Of a stretch of DNA of 57,470 nucleotides, positions 44,370 through 54,251 are shown one piece after another (position 1 is the stretch's first letter; each line of letters starts with the position of its first letter). The stretch comes from Verrucomicrobiales bacterium. Lineage in GTDB: Bacteria; Verrucomicrobiota; Verrucomicrobiia; Verrucomicrobiales; V1-33. A program made the translations under genes and the position numbers. The notes beneath the pieces are model-generated. The model was not told where the DNA came from and made no database searches. It saw nothing but the letters and a program-made list of their open reading frames with translations. The stretch spans positions 1 to 57,470 of the forward strand of contig JAQGPJ010000024.1 of NCBI GenBank assembly GCA_028293125.1. The letters are read 5' to 3'.

Positions 44370-45149
44370 TCAGCCCGCCGTGGCAAGCTCCGCCGGCAGG
44401 GTTGGTCCTTGGCATACAAGAGTGCCGATCGGATCGCCGGCCAGCGCTTTCCGGATGTTGTCGGGCTGGTGCATGTCAAAGACGATGATCGGCTTCAGGT
44501 TGTCCTGGCACAGGCTGAAGGCGGTGGAGTCCATGACCTTCAGCTGCCGGGCCAGAGCGTCCTGATAGCTGACCTGGGTGAAGCGTTTGGCGCCGGGATT
44601 TTTCTTGGGGTCGCAGTCGTAGATGCCGTCCACCTTGGTGGCTTTCAGAATCACGTCCGCGTTGATCTCGCTGGCGCGCAGAGCGGCGGTGGTGTCGGTG
44701 GAGAAGTAGGGATTCCCCGTGCCGGCGGCGAAAATGACCACCCGGCCCAATTCCAGATGACGCACCGCCTGGCGGCGGATGAAGGGCTCGGCGACATTCT
44801 TCAGCTCCAGAGCGCTGAGCACGCGGGTGGGGACATCAATGCCCTCCAGCATGGACTGGATGGCGAGGGAGTTCATGATGGTGGCCAGCATGCCCATGTA
44901 GTCCGCCGTGGTGCGCTCCATCCCCTTGTTGGCGGCGGAGATGCCGCGCCAGAAGTTGCCGCCGCCGACCACGATCCCGATCTCCAGGCCGCTCTGGTAG
45001 GCGGCTTTGATTTGGAGGGCGATATCCTCCACGATGGGAGGCGAAATATTGTCCAGACTGCCGTCCGCCCGGAGCGCCTCCCCGCTCAATTTCAGGACTA
45101 CTCGTTTATAAGACCGGCGCGATACACTGGAACCTGAAAGTGATGACAT
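44370..45149 (-). CDS. pyrH: UMP kinase
   Basis: 259 residues from the ATG at 45149. It phosphorylates UMP in pyrimidine nucleotide synthesis. [62 protein letters not shown] and the C-terminal GTLV are all characteristic of the bacterial amino-acid-kinase-fold UMP kinase. The N-terminal 15 residues before YKRVV are extra and may be over-called. It heads the pyrH-frr pair and is divergent from the large secreted protein. Confidence 0.97.
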   Translation of the reverse strand: MSSLSGSSVSRRSYKRVVLKLSGEALRADGSLDNISPPIVEDIALQIKAAYQSGLEIGIVVGGGNFWRGISAANKGMERTTADYMGMLATIMNSLAIQSMLEGIDVPTRVLSALELKNVAEPFIRRQAVRHLELGRVVIFAAGTGNPYFSTDTTAALRASEINADVILKATKVDGIYDCDPKKNPGAKRFTQVSYQDALARQLKVMDSTAFSLCQDNLKPIIVFDMHQPDNIRKALAGDPIGTLVCQGPTLPAELATAG

Positions 45150-45426
45150 ATTTGAGTGGCTCCGACCAAACCGCGGTTCCCGGCGGCTTGCAAAGCAAAA
45201 GTTGCGGCTGAATCCGGCAGCCGGGAGCGTCATCCACTCCCCGGCATCCCGTCATTCTTAAAATTTCCGTAAATAAAATGATGATCAGGATGTTTTTTAC
45301 TAGCGGAAAAACCCCTGTTCCCGTTAAGGTCCACCCATGGCGTCTCCCGCCGTTATTCCGGCGGTCCGGGATCCCCGTCTCCGGACTCCTCCCGCTCCGG
45401 TTCACCTCCCTCTCCCCATCTTCCCT

Positions 45427-48400
45427 ATGAAATCCCAGGCTGTCCTGCTGCTGGCTCTGAGCACCTTCCCCCTGATGGCCGGCGTCAAGCTGGGCGGCGG
45501 CACGGTTTACCGGCAGAATTTTGACACCCTGCCCCCCGCCGCCGGCTCCACTTGGACCAATGCCGTCACACTGCCGGACTGGTATCTGTTCCGCACCGTC
45601 GCGGACAGCCCCGCGCCCGTGGAGGTCCCCATCATGGTGAATGACAATGATCCGTTCGCGGCTTGGGCTGGCGGACTTTACAGTCTGGGCTCCGTGGACG
45701 GCACGGACCGGGCGCTGGGCTCTTCCCCCACCACCAGTGTCGGCAACTACGGGCACATCGTGATCCTGCAGAACAACTCCGCCGCGCCGATGCGGATCAC
45801 CCATGTGAAATACAAGGTGGAGAACTGGCGGGAAAACACCACCGCCGGCATTGTGGAGCACATGGTGTTCGGCACCCGCGCGGCGGCCACGGAGGGCGCG
45901 CTGATCTCCAGCCTGGGCACCGGCTTCACGGATATTCCAGCCCTTTCCGTCACCATTGACCATTCCGGGGTGTCGGCCGAGGTCAACGATCCCGCCCGGG
46001 AGGTGCAGGTGAATGCGGCACCGCCCTCGGCCATTCTCATTCCGGCGGGGAACTTCATCGCCCTGCGCTGGCTCAACGCCAACGACGGGGGCTCCGATGC
46101 CTATCTGGGCATTGATGATGTGGAGATCACCTATGAGCAGGTCGCCACCGCGCTGGATACCACCGCCGCCAATGTGGTGCGGGACTCGAAAGGCACAGCC
46201 AATCCAGCGGATGACACCGTCAGCTTTTCTGTCACCATCACCGGTCTGGGCGCACTGAGCCCGGCGGGATGGACGCGGACCTCCGCCCCCGCCGGCGTGA
46301 CCGGTCCGGCCAGCGGGGGCTACGGGACGGCGGTCACCTTTTCCAATATTCCGGTGAATGCCGCCACGCAGGTCTTTGGGTTCCGGGATGCGGCCACCGC
46401 CTCCGCCCAGAGCACCCTGAACGTCACCATTCCGCCACCGCCTGCCGAACTGACCGCCGCCAGCGGACCGCTGCGCATCACTTTTGAAACCCCGGCCTTG
46501 GGAGCAGTCTCCTTCACGCGTGATTTTAACGATCCCACCACTGATCTGGGCTGGACCAGCGGCCTGCCGGCCAGCGCCGGCAATGGCGTGCGCGCCCGGC
46601 TGGACAATATTGCCACCAACCATTATTTCCGCCTCAACGGTGCCCGGCTGACCGCCGCCGCCGGGCCGCTGGTCACCGAGCCGGTGCGCATCGCCGGGCT
46701 GGCGGCGGTGAGCGTGGGCATCGGCGTCACTTCCTACACCACTTCCGCCACGGGATTCGAGGACGCCGCCACCGCCCCCACTATCCTCAACAGCGACCGC
46801 CTGCAATGTTATGTGGAGGTGAGCACCGACGGCATCACCTGGACACAGAACGGCGGCGGAACCCTGATCGATCCCGCCACCACCGGACCAGCCCTGTTCG
46901 AGGCCACCAAACTGATCGACGAGGCCGGCGGCAATGTGACGGGAATGAATCACTTCGAGGACATTGCCGCGGCCTTCACCTCCCTGCCGGACCCCCTGCC
47001 CTTCACGGTGCAGCGCCGGATTTCGTTGGTGCCCGGCACCCATCAGTATGCCCGCCTGGTGCTGCTGGGGGGCAATGACTCGGCAAGCGAGAACATGCTG
47101 TTCGACAACATCGAGTTCAACATTCCGCGCAACGCGGTGACGGCCACCGCCTCCGCCTTCACTTACAACAACCAGAACAACAACAATCCGGAGGATGACA
47201 CTTGGTCCTTCACGGTCACGGTGACCAATCAGGACCCGCTGCGGCCCCAGGGCTGGACTGGCGACGGGGGCGTCAACGGCCCCTACGGTGCCGGAGTGGT
47301 ATTCGGTCCTTTTCCGGTCAGCGCCACGCCGCGGACCATTCTGCTCAAGGATGCGGCGGATCCCTCCGTCACCCACACGCTCACCGTTGACCGCCCCGCC
47401 GCCACGCTTGGAGGCACAATAGCGGTGCTGAGCCGGGAGGAGGGAGCCACCTCCTCCTATGAGGATGACGTCTGGACCGCGCGGGCGAACCTCACTGCCA
47501 CCGGGGCCTCCACCGGCTGGGTGGAGACCACCACCGGGATCACGGGACTTTACGGCACTCCCGCGGATCTGGGATCGTTCCCCGTCTCCGACGGCCCACA
47601 GAGTTTTGTGTTCCAGGATCTGGGGGACTCCACTCTGGAAAGCGGCGCTGTGGCTCTGGATCCGCCCTCCCGCCCCATCGTGGGCGTGGTGAGCTTTGGC
47701 GGCGCGGACCGCGACCTGCCGAATGTCCTGACGGATGCCGCCGCCAGCGTGGCCTGGCGGGCCGGTGCGGAGCCTTGGACCTCCGAGCAGAACAACGGTG
47801 GCGGCACCGTGCCGCATGCGCTGCGCTCCGCCCCCGTGGATCTGACCGCCGCCGGAGGAGCTGTCACCTTCTCCGCGGAGCTGGAGGCCCGCGACACCAG
47901 CACCGGAACCAATTTCGAATCCAACGACACGTTCCGCATCGACCTTGAACTCACCGGCCCCGGCGGCGCCGTCACCACGGTCCCCCTGATCACCTCCGCC
48001 CAGGATACGGGGGACGGAGCGTCATCCGCCGCGCTCAATGGCCCGCCCAACGGGGTGCTCAACGGCTTCACAGGCGCGGCCACCACGGTCAATGGCGTGG
48101 CGGTCACCGCGGTGCAGGATTATGACACCCATCTGGACCGTGATGAGTTCAATCCCGATGGGCTGGACTCCGCCGGCCTGCCCTCCGGATTTTTCCAGTG
48201 GACTTATCAGATTCCCGCCGGCTTCACCTCCGCCTCCGTGGTCGTGACGGCGCTGAATAATTCCGCCTCCGAATTCTACACGGTGCGGAATGTGCGCTTC
48301 ACCGCCGGTGGGGCCGCCGCCCCGGACACCGACGGCGACGGTGTCCTTGATGCCGCGGAACTAACCGCCGGCACCAATCCCAATGATCCCGCCTCTGTGT

Positions 48401-48672
48401 TCCGCATCCGGTCTCTTGTCATGCAGCCTGCCTCAGGGCCCAATCCCGGGGCCTTGGAGGTCCGTGTGCCCACCGTCGCCAACCGGTTCTACCAGATGTA
48501 TTCCAGCGCCAACCTCCAAACGTGGACCCGTGAAGACAATGGCGGCTCCACCATCGGGGACGGCACGGAGAAACTCCTCCGGCTGAACATCACGCCCAGT
48601 ACCGGCAATCCCCGGAGATTCCTCCGGCTGCACGTCCGCACGGACAATCAGTTCCCCGCCACGGTTCCCTGA
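45427..48672 (+). CDS. Large secreted repeat protein
   Basis: 1081 residues from the ATG at 45427, which starts a signal peptide (SQAVLLLALSTFPLMAG). Three related beta-sandwich modules of 85-100 residues occur at about 238-338, 570-657 and 658-745. Each has a DD-x-W/V-S-F-x-V-T/R strand, then G-W, G-x-Y-G, P-V-S/N and F-x-D. Other segments resemble concanavalin-like extracellular domains with repeated V/I-D-N or F-D-N-I-E strands. Near the C-terminus DTDGDGVLDAAELTAGTNPND is a thrombospondin-type-3, calcium-binding repeat. No sorting signal of PEP-CTERM type is seen. It is probably a cell-surface or extracellular protein of unknown role. Confidence 0.85.
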   Translation: MKSQAVLLLALSTFPLMAGVKLGGGTVYRQNFDTLPPAAGSTWTNAVTLPDWYLFRTVADSPAPVEVPIMVNDNDPFAAWAGGLYSLGSVDGTDRALGSSPTTSVGNYGHIVILQNNSAAPMRITHVKYKVENWRENTTAGIVEHMVFGTRAAATEGALISSLGTGFTDIPALSVTIDHSGVSAEVNDPAREVQVNAAPPSAILIPAGNFIALRWLNANDGGSDAYLGIDDVEITYEQVATALDTTAANVVRDSKGTANPADDTVSFSVTITGLGALSPAGWTRTSAPAGVTGPASGGYGTAVTFSNIPVNAATQVFGFRDAATASAQSTLNVTIPPPPAELTAASGPLRITFETPALGAVSFTRDFNDPTTDLGWTSGLPASAGNGVRARLDNIATNHYFRLNGARLTAAAGPLVTEPVRIAGLAAVSVGIGVTSYTTSATGFEDAATAPTILNSDRLQCYVEVSTDGITWTQNGGGTLIDPATTGPALFEATKLIDEAGGNVTGMNHFEDIAAAFTSLPDPLPFTVQRRISLVPGTHQYARLVLLGGNDSASENMLFDNIEFNIPRNAVTATASAFTYNNQNNNNPEDDTWSFTVTVTNQDPLRPQGWTGDGGVNGPYGAGVVFGPFPVSATPRTILLKDAADPSVTHTLTVDRPAATLGGTIAVLSREEGATSSYEDDVWTARANLTATGASTGWVETTTGITGLYGTPADLGSFPVSDGPQSFVFQDLGDSTLESGAVALDPPSRPIVGVVSFGGADRDLPNVLTDAAASVAWRAGAEPWTSEQNNGGGTVPHALRSAPVDLTAAGGAVTFSAELEARDTSTGTNFESNDTFRIDLELTGPGGAVTTVPLITSAQDTGDGASSAALNGPPNGVLNGFTGAATTVNGVAVTAVQDYDTHLDRDEFNPDGLDSAGLPSGFFQWTYQIPAGFTSASVVVTALNNSASEFYTVRNVRFTAGGAAAPDTDGDGVLDAAELTAGTNPNDPASVFRIRSLVMQPASGPNPGALEVRVPTVANRFYQMYSSANLQTWTREDNGGSTIGDGTEKLLRLNITPSTGNPRRFLRLHVRTDNQFPATVP

Positions 48673-48805
48673 TCCTGGGCCCAGAAACAAGAGCTGTCTC
48701 CAGTGCCAAACCACCACCTCTGCTTTTTCCAGTGGGCGGTCCCCCCCTGGCAGGAGAAAATCCTGACTGGATATGGCAAAAATGATGTCACGCCCGACTT
48801 TTCCT

Positions 48806-49108
48806 TCACAAAGCCACTTGATATTCACGCACCTCCTCATCCGTGCCGGTTACGGAGGCCTCCGCCGCCAGTCTGTGATATTTTCCCAATTCCGCGCTTA
48901 GCTCCGTCTCTTCACTGCCTGCCAGAGTCAAAGCGAGACGGTATGGTTCCTGACGGTTAATCATATCCCGTCTAAGATGGGATGGAGTTTCCTGAAGGCG
49001 GCGGCGTAAATCTCTCACACGCTGACGTGCGGCCTCCTGCGGGAGACCGCACAGCTGGACCAGTGACCGCAGCACAATATTCCAATAGGTCGTGAAGGTG
49101 GTGTTCAT
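48806..49108 (-). CDS. Small hypothetical protein
   Basis: 100 residues from the ATG at 49108; a GTG at 49141 would add 11. The sequence has a hydrophobic start (IVLRSLVQLCG) and then long charged helices (QRVRDLRRRLQETPSHLRRDM, then GSEETELSAELGKYHRLAAEA). Codon choice is less GC-biased than in its neighbours, which could mean recent transfer. No family is recognised. Confidence 0.45.
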   Translation of the reverse strand: MNTTFTTYWNIVLRSLVQLCGLPQEAARQRVRDLRRRLQETPSHLRRDMINRQEPYRLALTLAGSEETELSAELGKYHRLAAEASVTGTDEEVREYQVAL

Positions 49109-49241
49109 AGAAAATGAACCATTGGCCCACACAGGCGGCACAAGAAATGGCGGAGGCGCAGGCCTGTGGAAATATCATCCGATATTCCACAAAAATTACG
49201 CCCTGTGTTGGGAGGACTCCTCCGGCCTTGGTCTGGCTTGT

Positions 49242-51167
49242 TTATTCCGCCAGAGGCGGAGGAGCACCGGGAACGACCGGGGACATGACTTTCTCCAAGC
49301 GGGTGCCCACGGCGCGCTCCAAGGCCATCACGGCCTTGTGGTAGTCGGACCAGACTTCGTGCCGTTCCGATTCAAAGCGGGAAAGCAGTTCCTTGACTTG
49401 GTATTCGGTCTTCTGTGCTTTGAATGAATCAATGGAGGTCTCCTTTAAACTAACTTCAGAATCGGCCCTCGTCTGGGCAAAATCCTTCTCAAAAGTGCTC
49501 ACTTCATTCGTGGCCTCCCTGATCCGGCTGATGGCCTGAATGATGGCCACACGGATAAGATGCTGCTGGTTCTCGATCTGCCGGGAATACACCTCCGTGG
49601 CTTTTTCAAACTCTTTGTGCGCTTTGTTGATGCCCGTCCACTCAAACAGCGGCAGGGTGATCCCGGCGCGGATGGCCCATTCGTCGGATTCCCCGGTGCG
49701 CCCGGTGCTCTGGGCGGTGCTCCAGCCAGCATCGATAAACGTCAGGGACGGGATGCGCATAGCCTTGGCCCCCATCAGCTCCGCTTTGGCCAGCTGATGG
49801 CGGGAGCGCAGATCCAGCAGATCGGACCGGTGCAGCTCCGCGATGCTCGTCAGGTAATCCACATCCAAGTCCTTGACCGGCACCACGCGCCGCAGAGGAC
49901 GGTCCAGGATTTTGATGCGCTCCGGCCGGTCCAGTCCGCAGAAGGAGGACAGTTCCTCACGCACGCGGGCAATGTCACTGCGCTGCTCCCGCTGGTCCAA
50001 GCGGTTTCCGCCCTGCTGGCGGCGGATGTCCGCCGCCACATCTGCCAGATCCGGCAAATTGGCCGCTTCAAACTTGGTGCGGAAACCTTGGTACATGGCC
50101 CCGCGCTGAACATTGCTGCGGTAGGTGCTCTCCAGCATGATCAGCTCCTCGTAGAGCTCCCGCACGTTGAGAATCACCTTGTCCTCCTCGATCAGATATT
50201 CGGACTCTGCGCGGGCCGTCTCGGCGGCGGCGATCTGAATTTTGGCCCGGCGCTCCCACCAGTTGGGCAGCCGGAAGCGCACCGTCAGGCTGAGCTGGTC
50301 GTCCCGGGAGTAGGCGTCATCATGCTTCGTCACCTTCCGCGACTCCTCCACAATTCTGCGGTTCTGGTTTTCAGAAATATCCAGAGGTTCGTTCTCAATG
50401 GTGCCTCCGGACTGCTTGGCCCGGAGCTGCCGCTCACTGGAGGACTCATTGCGGGTTTCATATACCTTGGTCACCTCCACATCCTCGTAACGGCCAGGCG
50501 TGACCTTGGTTTCGATGGTCTGATAGCGTGACGTGATGTTCCGGCCCGCCGTGGTGCGGTATTGGGAATCCCCGTAGCCGGGGGAAAGAAACGGCGCGAG
50601 ATTGGTGCGGCTCTGAGTGCTGGCATACCGCTCGTCGGAGAAAATAGCCTCCTGCGAGGTTTCCATGAACGCCGAGTCCAGACGGTCATCGTGGTCCCAG
50701 GCGTAACCGATGCGAAGCTCCGGATTCTCAAAATCCCCCGCCCCCTGGATTTTGGCGCGGGCGATAAGCACCTCGTCGCGGCGGCGGGCGAGATCGGTGT
50801 TGTTGGCGATGGCCATGCGGATCAGCGCGTCCTCGTCCAGCTGTCCCACTGAGGGAGCCTCGCGCATCAGTTCCTCCTCCTCGGGGATGGGCCGTGCGGG
50901 CGGCGGGGCCGGTTCGCCCTTGCGGCGGCGGGCGGGTGGAGCCTCCGGAGGTGAAAGGGGGGCCGGAACAGTCCGGGCCTCCGTTTTGGCCTGCACTTTG
51001 GTTTTAGCCTGTACTTTGGCTTTGACCTTTGCTTTCCCGCCGGGCTTGACTTTCGCTTGGTCCCACGCGGCACCCGGCTGGTTGCCGGCCCATGCGGGAT
51101 CCGACAGGCACACAAGCGCCGCCAGCGGCATCAGCAGGAGTCGGGGGAAAAGGAAAAGGGAACGCAT
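49242..51167 (-). CDS. TolC-like outer-membrane efflux protein
   Basis: 641 residues from the ATG at 51167, with a signal peptide (LLLMPLAALVCLSDPAWAG). A lysine/valine/alanine-rich repetitive linker (KAKVKAKVQAKTKVQAK) and a proline-rich region precede the TolC-type duplicated helical-barrel domain. The latter has NTDLARRRDEVLIARAKIQGAGDFENPELRIGYAW, RFRLPNWWERRAKIQIAAAETARAE, and LPLFEWTGINKAH in the second half. TolC proteins form the outer-membrane exit duct of efflux and type I systems. An insertion (about residues 170-250) between strands is longer than usual. It is divergent from the PepSY-like, two-component and HlyD genes and would be their outer-membrane partner. Confidence 0.88.
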   Translation of the reverse strand: MRSLFLFPRLLLMPLAALVCLSDPAWAGNQPGAAWDQAKVKPGGKAKVKAKVQAKTKVQAKTEARTVPAPLSPPEAPPARRRKGEPAPPPARPIPEEEELMREAPSVGQLDEDALIRMAIANNTDLARRRDEVLIARAKIQGAGDFENPELRIGYAWDHDDRLDSAFMETSQEAIFSDERYASTQSRTNLAPFLSPGYGDSQYRTTAGRNITSRYQTIETKVTPGRYEDVEVTKVYETRNESSSERQLRAKQSGGTIENEPLDISENQNRRIVEESRKVTKHDDAYSRDDQLSLTVRFRLPNWWERRAKIQIAAAETARAESEYLIEEDKVILNVRELYEELIMLESTYRSNVQRGAMYQGFRTKFEAANLPDLADVAADIRRQQGGNRLDQREQRSDIARVREELSSFCGLDRPERIKILDRPLRRVVPVKDLDVDYLTSIAELHRSDLLDLRSRHQLAKAELMGAKAMRIPSLTFIDAGWSTAQSTGRTGESDEWAIRAGITLPLFEWTGINKAHKEFEKATEVYSRQIENQQHLIRVAIIQAISRIREATNEVSTFEKDFAQTRADSEVSLKETSIDSFKAQKTEYQVKELLSRFESERHEVWSDYHKAVMALERAVGTRLEKVMSPVVPGAPPPLAE

Positions 51168-51391
51168 GGTCGGAATCGGAACGGGAGGAAAGTGGAAAGT
51201 AAACCCGGATTTAAATCCGAATTTTTTGTCACGGTCCAGGAAAAGGTGCCTCATGGAGACTGAAAGAGCGATGAAAAACCTGACATTCCCCCGTCCGGTA
51301 ATGCCTCCGTCATGTTGGGCGGGCACTGGTGTCCAAGCGGCGGAACTCCCGCCCGCTTATATCAAACCCACAAACCCCATCAAGCAAAACC

Positions 51392-51878
51392 ATGAAAACC
51401 CTCCTGAAGCTGAGGCCGACGCTGACACTGCCCGCTCTGCTTATCCCTGGCGCCGCGCCAGCCAAATCCGCCCGGCTGCTGGGCAGCCTGCCCGAAGCCG
51501 TGCGGCCTCGGCAGTCAAAGCCGCCAACGGAGGGCGTGCCGATGAGGTGAAAATTATTCATTCCTCCGGAGACAGCGGGAAAATTTACGTGGTGGAGATC
51601 GGACTCGGGGATAACCGCGATCTGGACCTCCGCGTCGCCGCCAACGGGGAGATTCTGAAATCCATTGAGAAGGTGGCCCTAAGCTCCACTCCGGAAGCCA
51701 TACGCACCGCCTTGGAAAAGCTGGCGGGAACCACGGCCCGCATTGAGGACGTGAAAAAAATGACGAAAGGACAGGAGGTCACCTGGCAGGCGGAGCTGGA
51801 CCGCAAAGACGCCCGGACACCAAAATCCGTCTGAATGCCCAGGGAGCCGTTCTGGAAAAAACAGAGGAACTGGACTGA
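51392..51878 (+). pseudogene. PepSY-like secreted protein gene with two apparent frameshifts
   Basis: The ATG at 51392 begins a signal peptide (MKTLLKLRPTLTLPALL). That frame stops at 51550, while the continuation lies one frame over: AVKAANGGRADEVKIIHSSGD, then KIYVVEIGLGDNRDLDLRVAANGEIL and the EVTWQAELDRK strand, as in PepSY-like proteins. A second shift near 51800 moves to the frame reading DTKIRLNAQGAVLE and a TGA at 51876-51878. Each shift matches the loss of a single base. Either a recent pseudogene or sequence errors; the region between is otherwise well conserved. PepSY-like proteins commonly precede response regulator and histidine kinase genes, as here. Confidence 0.62.
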
Positions 51879-51996
51879 ACCGCACCTCCATCCTGGACTA
51901 TAATCCATCCGTGAATGATCCGCACTCCGCCGGCCACCGCCGCCGCTAAGGTCAAGGTGGACAAAACCTGGTCCCCGGGCTTCCCTGCTCCGCTTT

Positions 51997-52671
51997 ATGA
52001 AGCTGCTCATCGTTGAGGATGCGCCCCGCCTGCGGACCACCGTGGGCACGGCCCTGGATAAAATCGGCCACACGGTGGATCTGGCACCGGATGGAGCGGA
52101 GGCCGCAGTCCTGCTGATCGATCACGCCTACGACGCCGTGGTGCTGGATATCATGCTGCCGGGCATCGATGGCTTGGAACTGCTGCGCCGGATGCGCGGC
52201 CGGGGCGACACCACGCCGGTCCTGATGCTCACCGCGAGGGACAGCATCGAGGACCGCGTGGGCGGACTGGCGGCGGGTGCCGATGACTACTTGGTGAAAC
52301 CCTTCTCCTTGGCGGAGCTGGCCGCCCGGCTGGAGGCCCTGCACCGCCGCCGGCATGGCATCGCCCAGCCGGTGGTGAAGGTCGGCCCCGTGGAGATCAA
52401 CACCGGAGCCCGGCAGGTGCGCGTGGAGGAGAAGGAAATCCAGCTGACCGCCCGCGAGTACGCCCTGCTGGAGTACTTTGCCCTCCGCCCCCGCCGCATC
52501 CTGTCCCGCGAGCAGATCGAGGCCCACCTGTATCCGGACGGGGGCTCGCCGGCAAGCAATGCCGTGGATTCCGCCATCTGCCAGCTCCGCCGTAAGCTTT
52601 CGCCCGACGGCTCACTCTCCCTGATCCACACCCGGCGCGGGCTCGGCTACACGCTGGACCCCACGGCATGA
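51997..52671 (+). CDS. OmpR/PhoB-type response regulator
   Basis: 224 residues. The receiver has the acidic pair E7/D8, the phosphoacceptor Asp51 (VVLDIMLPG), Thr79 and Lys101 (YLVKPF). The C-terminal winged-helix domain (about 125-224) shows VEINTGARQVRVEEKEIQLTAREYALLEYF and the recognition helix LRRKLSPDG-x-IHTRRGLGY. The stop overlaps the kinase start as ATGA. It should control this cluster, including the divergent TolC-like gene and the downstream HlyD gene. Confidence 0.96.
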   Translation: MKLLIVEDAPRLRTTVGTALDKIGHTVDLAPDGAEAAVLLIDHAYDAVVLDIMLPGIDGLELLRRMRGRGDTTPVLMLTARDSIEDRVGGLAAGADDYLVKPFSLAELAARLEALHRRRHGIAQPVVKVGPVEINTGARQVRVEEKEIQLTAREYALLEYFALRPRRILSREQIEAHLYPDGGSPASNAVDSAICQLRRKLSPDGSLSLIHTRRGLGYTLDPTA

Positions 52672-54053
52672 AATCCATCCGCGGCCACCTCGTCCGGCGG
52701 CTTGCCATGGCCATGGCCGTGCTGCTCACGGCCTGCGGCATCACAGTATGGGCGCTGGCGAGGGAAGCCCTGCTGGAGCAGTTCGACCTCACCCTGGAGG
52801 CCAAGTCGCACATCATCCGCGCGGGCGTGGAGGAGGACGACGGAGAGTTGGAGATGGAGATCAAACTGGAAAAGCAGCACGGTTTTGACGCCGACTCCGG
52901 CCAGTTCTTTTTCGAGGTCCGCTCCCCCTCCGGCACCTCCCTGCTGCGGTCCGCCTCGCTTCAGAATGACCACCTGCCGGCCCTGAAGGGAGGAAGGCTG
53001 GAAGACCTGTATTACAACCTGACCCTGCCCGACGGGGGACCCGCCCGTGCCGTGGCCTCGGTGATCGATGCCGCGGATGACAAAAAAGGACTGTTCCGCG
53101 GCATCACCCTTATCACCGCCCGCCGCAGTGATGAGTTCGAGTCCACCGTGCGCCTGCTGCGCTGGCTGCTGGCCGCGACCGGGGGGGCCACCCTGGCGCT
53201 GATGGTGCCGCTCATCCGCCACAGCCTGCGGCATGGTCTTCAGCCCCTGAGCCAGCTGGCGGAGCGCACCGCCGCCATCGACGCCCGCCATCTGGACACC
53301 CGGCTGCCCACGGGGGGCAGCCCCGAGGAACTGCGTCCGGTGGTCATCACTTTGAATGGCCTGCTGGAACGCTTGCACGACTCCTTCGCCCGCGAGCGGC
53401 GGTTCAGCAGCAATGTCGCCCACGAGCTGCGCACCCCGGTGGCGGAACTGAAAAGTCTGGCGGAACTGGCCACCCAATGGCCGGAGGAGGCCACTCCCGA
53501 GGCCTTCGCCGAGGTGCTTGCCATCGCCGGGGAGATGGAGACCGTAGTGGAGCGCCTGCGCTTTCTGGCCCGTGCCGAAGAGGGCACCCAGCCGGTAATC
53601 CTCAACACCGTGGCCTTGGGGGATGTTGTCCAGGAAACCGTATCCCGTCTTGCCGCCCTCGCGGAGGAGCGCGGCTTGGCGCTGCGCACGGAGGCGGCTC
53701 CGGTGGAGCTGCTGACGGATGCCGGCCTGTGGCGGATGATCGCTGCCAATCTTATCGGAAACGCCGTGCATCATGCCCTCTCCGGATCCACGGTGGCAGT
53801 CAGCCTGACCTCCGCCTCTTTCCAAGTGTCGAATCAGGCCCCACTGCTCACCCCGGAGGATGTGCCGCTGCTGTTCGGGCGCTTCTGGCGCAAGGATACC
53901 GCCCGTTCCGGTTACGGGCACTCCGGCCTCGGGCTGGCCCTCGCCCACTCGCTCGCCGGCCTGCTGGGGCATTCCCTGACGGCGGAACTCGGGACTGATG
54001 GTGTGTTATCCATGACGGTGGATCTTCAGCCTGCAAAAGGCGGGCTCCCATGA
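52668..54053 (+). CDS. Sensor histidine kinase of the QseC-like group
   Basis: 461 residues with two membrane helices (about 11-30 and 163-182) that flank a 130-residue periplasmic sensor, then HAMP (about 184-235). His252 in HELRTPVAE is the phosphorylated residue. The N-box NLIGNAVHHA (361-370) and G-box GYGHSGLGLALAHSLAG (415-431) are clear. The usual DxGxG G1 box is replaced by VSNQAPLLTPEDV, though FGRFWRKD follows as in other members. Partner of the overlapping response regulator. The signal is not known; efflux and PepSY neighbours suggest envelope stress or metals. Confidence 0.93.
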   Translation: MKSIRGHLVRRLAMAMAVLLTACGITVWALAREALLEQFDLTLEAKSHIIRAGVEEDDGELEMEIKLEKQHGFDADSGQFFFEVRSPSGTSLLRSASLQNDHLPALKGGRLEDLYYNLTLPDGGPARAVASVIDAADDKKGLFRGITLITARRSDEFESTVRLLRWLLAATGGATLALMVPLIRHSLRHGLQPLSQLAERTAAIDARHLDTRLPTGGSPEELRPVVITLNGLLERLHDSFARERRFSSNVAHELRTPVAELKSLAELATQWPEEATPEAFAEVLAIAGEMETVVERLRFLARAEEGTQPVILNTVALGDVVQETVSRLAALAEERGLALRTEAAPVELLTDAGLWRMIAANLIGNAVHHALSGSTVAVSLTSASFQVSNQAPLLTPEDVPLLFGRFWRKDTARSGYGHSGLGLALAHSLAGLLGHSLTAELGTDGVLSMTVDLQPAKGGLP

Positions 54054-54251
54054 GCCCGGGAGGAATCCCTTGATGCTTTTCCGGTTCATTTTCCGACACG
54101 TAACCGCCACGTAATGTTCCTGTGGGAGGATGGAGGAAATGAACCCCTGCCGCCTGTCAGCCACAGGGCCGCCTCTCTTGGCAGCCCGGCGGACAGGCGG
54201 CGAATCCCTCATTCCATTTTCCTTAACCCCCCAGCCACCAGCTGCTCCTCC

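Noticed and set aside
45106-47817. 903-codon minus-strand open frame opposite the large secreted protein
   Set aside because: Gly-rich antisense composition, overlaps pyrH on the same strand in another frame, and the plus strand has a signal peptide and repeats.
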